Position numbers and translations under genes: made by a program. A DNA stretch of 5,806 bases. Source: Coliplasma sp045538555. GTDB taxonomy: Bacteria > Bacillota > Clostridia > Oscillospirales > CAG-382. The notes beneath the pieces were generated by a model. That model was given only the letters and a program-made list of their open reading frames with translations, was not told the origin of the DNA and did no database searches. Below, piece after piece: positions 5,553 through 5,806 of the stretch. How positions within the stretch are numbered: position 1 is the stretch's first letter; every line of letters begins with the position of its first letter. The DNA lies in contig JAZSRP010000022.1 in assembly GCA_045538555.1 (NCBI GenBank), positions 1 through 5,806 of the forward strand, read 5' to 3'.

Positions 5553-5626
5553 AAAACGAAATCGCTCCGAGTGGAGCGATTTTTGTTTTTGAACAGAGGG
5601 GACTCGAAGGGTCGAAAAGAAAACAG
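5533..5626 (+). repeat. Direct repeat copy 1: tRNA 3' end plus terminator
   Basis: These 94 bases run from inside the T loop of the tRNA-Leu, through CCA and the terminator, into the first arm of the palindrome that follows. They are identical to 5713-5806 at an offset of exactly 180 bases. The match reaches the last base of the window, so the true repeat may be longer. Confidence 0.95.
5559..5590 (+). terminator. Intrinsic terminator of tRNA-Leu
   Basis: AAATCGCTCC (5559-5568) and GGAGCGATTT (5573-5582) form a perfect 10-bp stem around GAGT, followed by a T-rich tail ending TTGTTTTT. It begins six bases after the encoded CCA. The A-rich left flank means it could also work on the other strand. 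Confidence 0.88.
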
Positions 5627-5720
5627 TCCGGTGGACTGTTTTCCGACCACAGGTTTGTCGCGAAGTAACGGAGACGGGTTGGAAACCCGTTGAGAGAGAC
5701 CGGAGCGACAAAGAGTCCCT
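5598..5720. repeat. Multi-branched palindromic element between tRNA 3'-end copies
   Basis: The outer stem is GGGACTC (5599-5605) with GAGTCCC (5713-5719), and a flanking G-T pair. Inside are two arms. Arm one is AAAACAGTCC (5620-5629) with GGACTGTTTT (5633-5642), extended by GTCG (5611-5614) with CGAC (5644-5647). Arm two is TTTGTCGC (5654-5661) with GCGACAAA (5705-5712), enclosing ACGGGTT (5674-5680) and AACCCGT (5684-5690). It has no coding potential that I can support. GGGACTCGAA (5599-5608) is also the exact inverse of TTCGAGTCCC in the tRNA T arm (5530-5539). Confidence 0.75.
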
Positions 5721-5806
5721 TCATCCGCACCAAAAACGAAATCGCTCCGAGTGGAGCGATTTTTGTTTTTGAACAGAGGGGACTCGAAGGGTCGAAAAGA
5801 AAACAG
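5713..5806 (+). repeat. Direct repeat copy 2: partial tRNA-Leu 3' end plus terminator
   Basis: This is an identical copy of 5533-5626. It holds the 3' half of the T arm, the acceptor 3' strand and the CCA of tRNA-Leu. The sequence before it is the palindromic element, with no matching GCGGATG, D arm or anticodon arm, so it is not a second tRNA gene. The window ends inside or at the edge of this copy. Confidence 0.95.
5739..5770 (+). terminator. Second copy of the tRNA terminator
   Basis: Identical to the terminator at 5559-5590, carried along by the 180-base repeat. It follows only a tRNA fragment and has no intact gene of its own upstream, unless the palindromic element is itself transcribed. 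Confidence 0.8.

Noticed and set aside
5598..5720. Integron attC site.
   Set aside because: It is palindromic, but the paired RYYYAAC and GTTRRRY core sites are not present at its ends, and no cassette gene or integrase is in view.
5641..5732. A second tRNA gene ending at the repeated acceptor and CCA.
   Set aside because: No GCGGATG, D arm or anticodon arm is found upstream at the right distance; only the 3' end is duplicated.

Overview
The window looks like chromosome from a spore-forming, Gram-positive member of the Clostridia. My guess is an Oscillospiraceae/Ruminococcaceae-type gut lineage. The reasons are an adjacent spoIID-spoIIQ sporulation pair, strong GGAGG-type ribosome binding sites, a second large secreted SpoIID/LytB-domain protein, and non-coding repeats built from short palindromes. 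The taxonomic placement is inference.

Layout: all five protein genes lie on the minus strand and read from right to left. A small secreted protein of unknown function (4600-5106) overlaps by 14 bases the start of a large secreted protein with SPOR-like and SpoIID/LytB domains (2988-4613). Next come an unrecognised eight-helix membrane protein (2028-2903), spoIID (1117-1971) and spoIIQ (298-1050). A strong intrinsic terminator (251-279) closes the run. To its left, 5-250 is a non-coding element of nested hairpins with inverted ends. On the right, a 363-base intergenic stretch (5107-5469) holds divergent promoters for the small secreted protein and for a plus-strand tRNA-Leu(UAG) at 5470-5552. 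After the tRNA and its terminator, the tRNA's 3' end plus terminator is repeated exactly 180 bases further on, and the interval between folds into a multi-branched palindrome.

How it works together: SpoIID (mother cell) and SpoIIQ (forespore) act on either side of the engulfing septum. Upstream of spoIID is a sigma-E-like promoter and upstream of spoIIQ a sigma-F-like promoter, which fits that division of labour. Both proteins show altered active sites. SpoIID has Arg where the family has its catalytic Glu. SpoIIQ keeps the metal-ligand pattern of M23 peptidases but has Asn in place of a catalytic His. The upstream SpoIID-domain paralogue does keep its Glu.

Most unusual items: the 180-base repeat of the tRNA 3' end, the SpoIID Glu-to-Arg change beside an apparently active paralogue, a promoter inside a ribosome-site-masking hairpin ahead of the membrane protein gene, and the modular hairpin element at the left edge.
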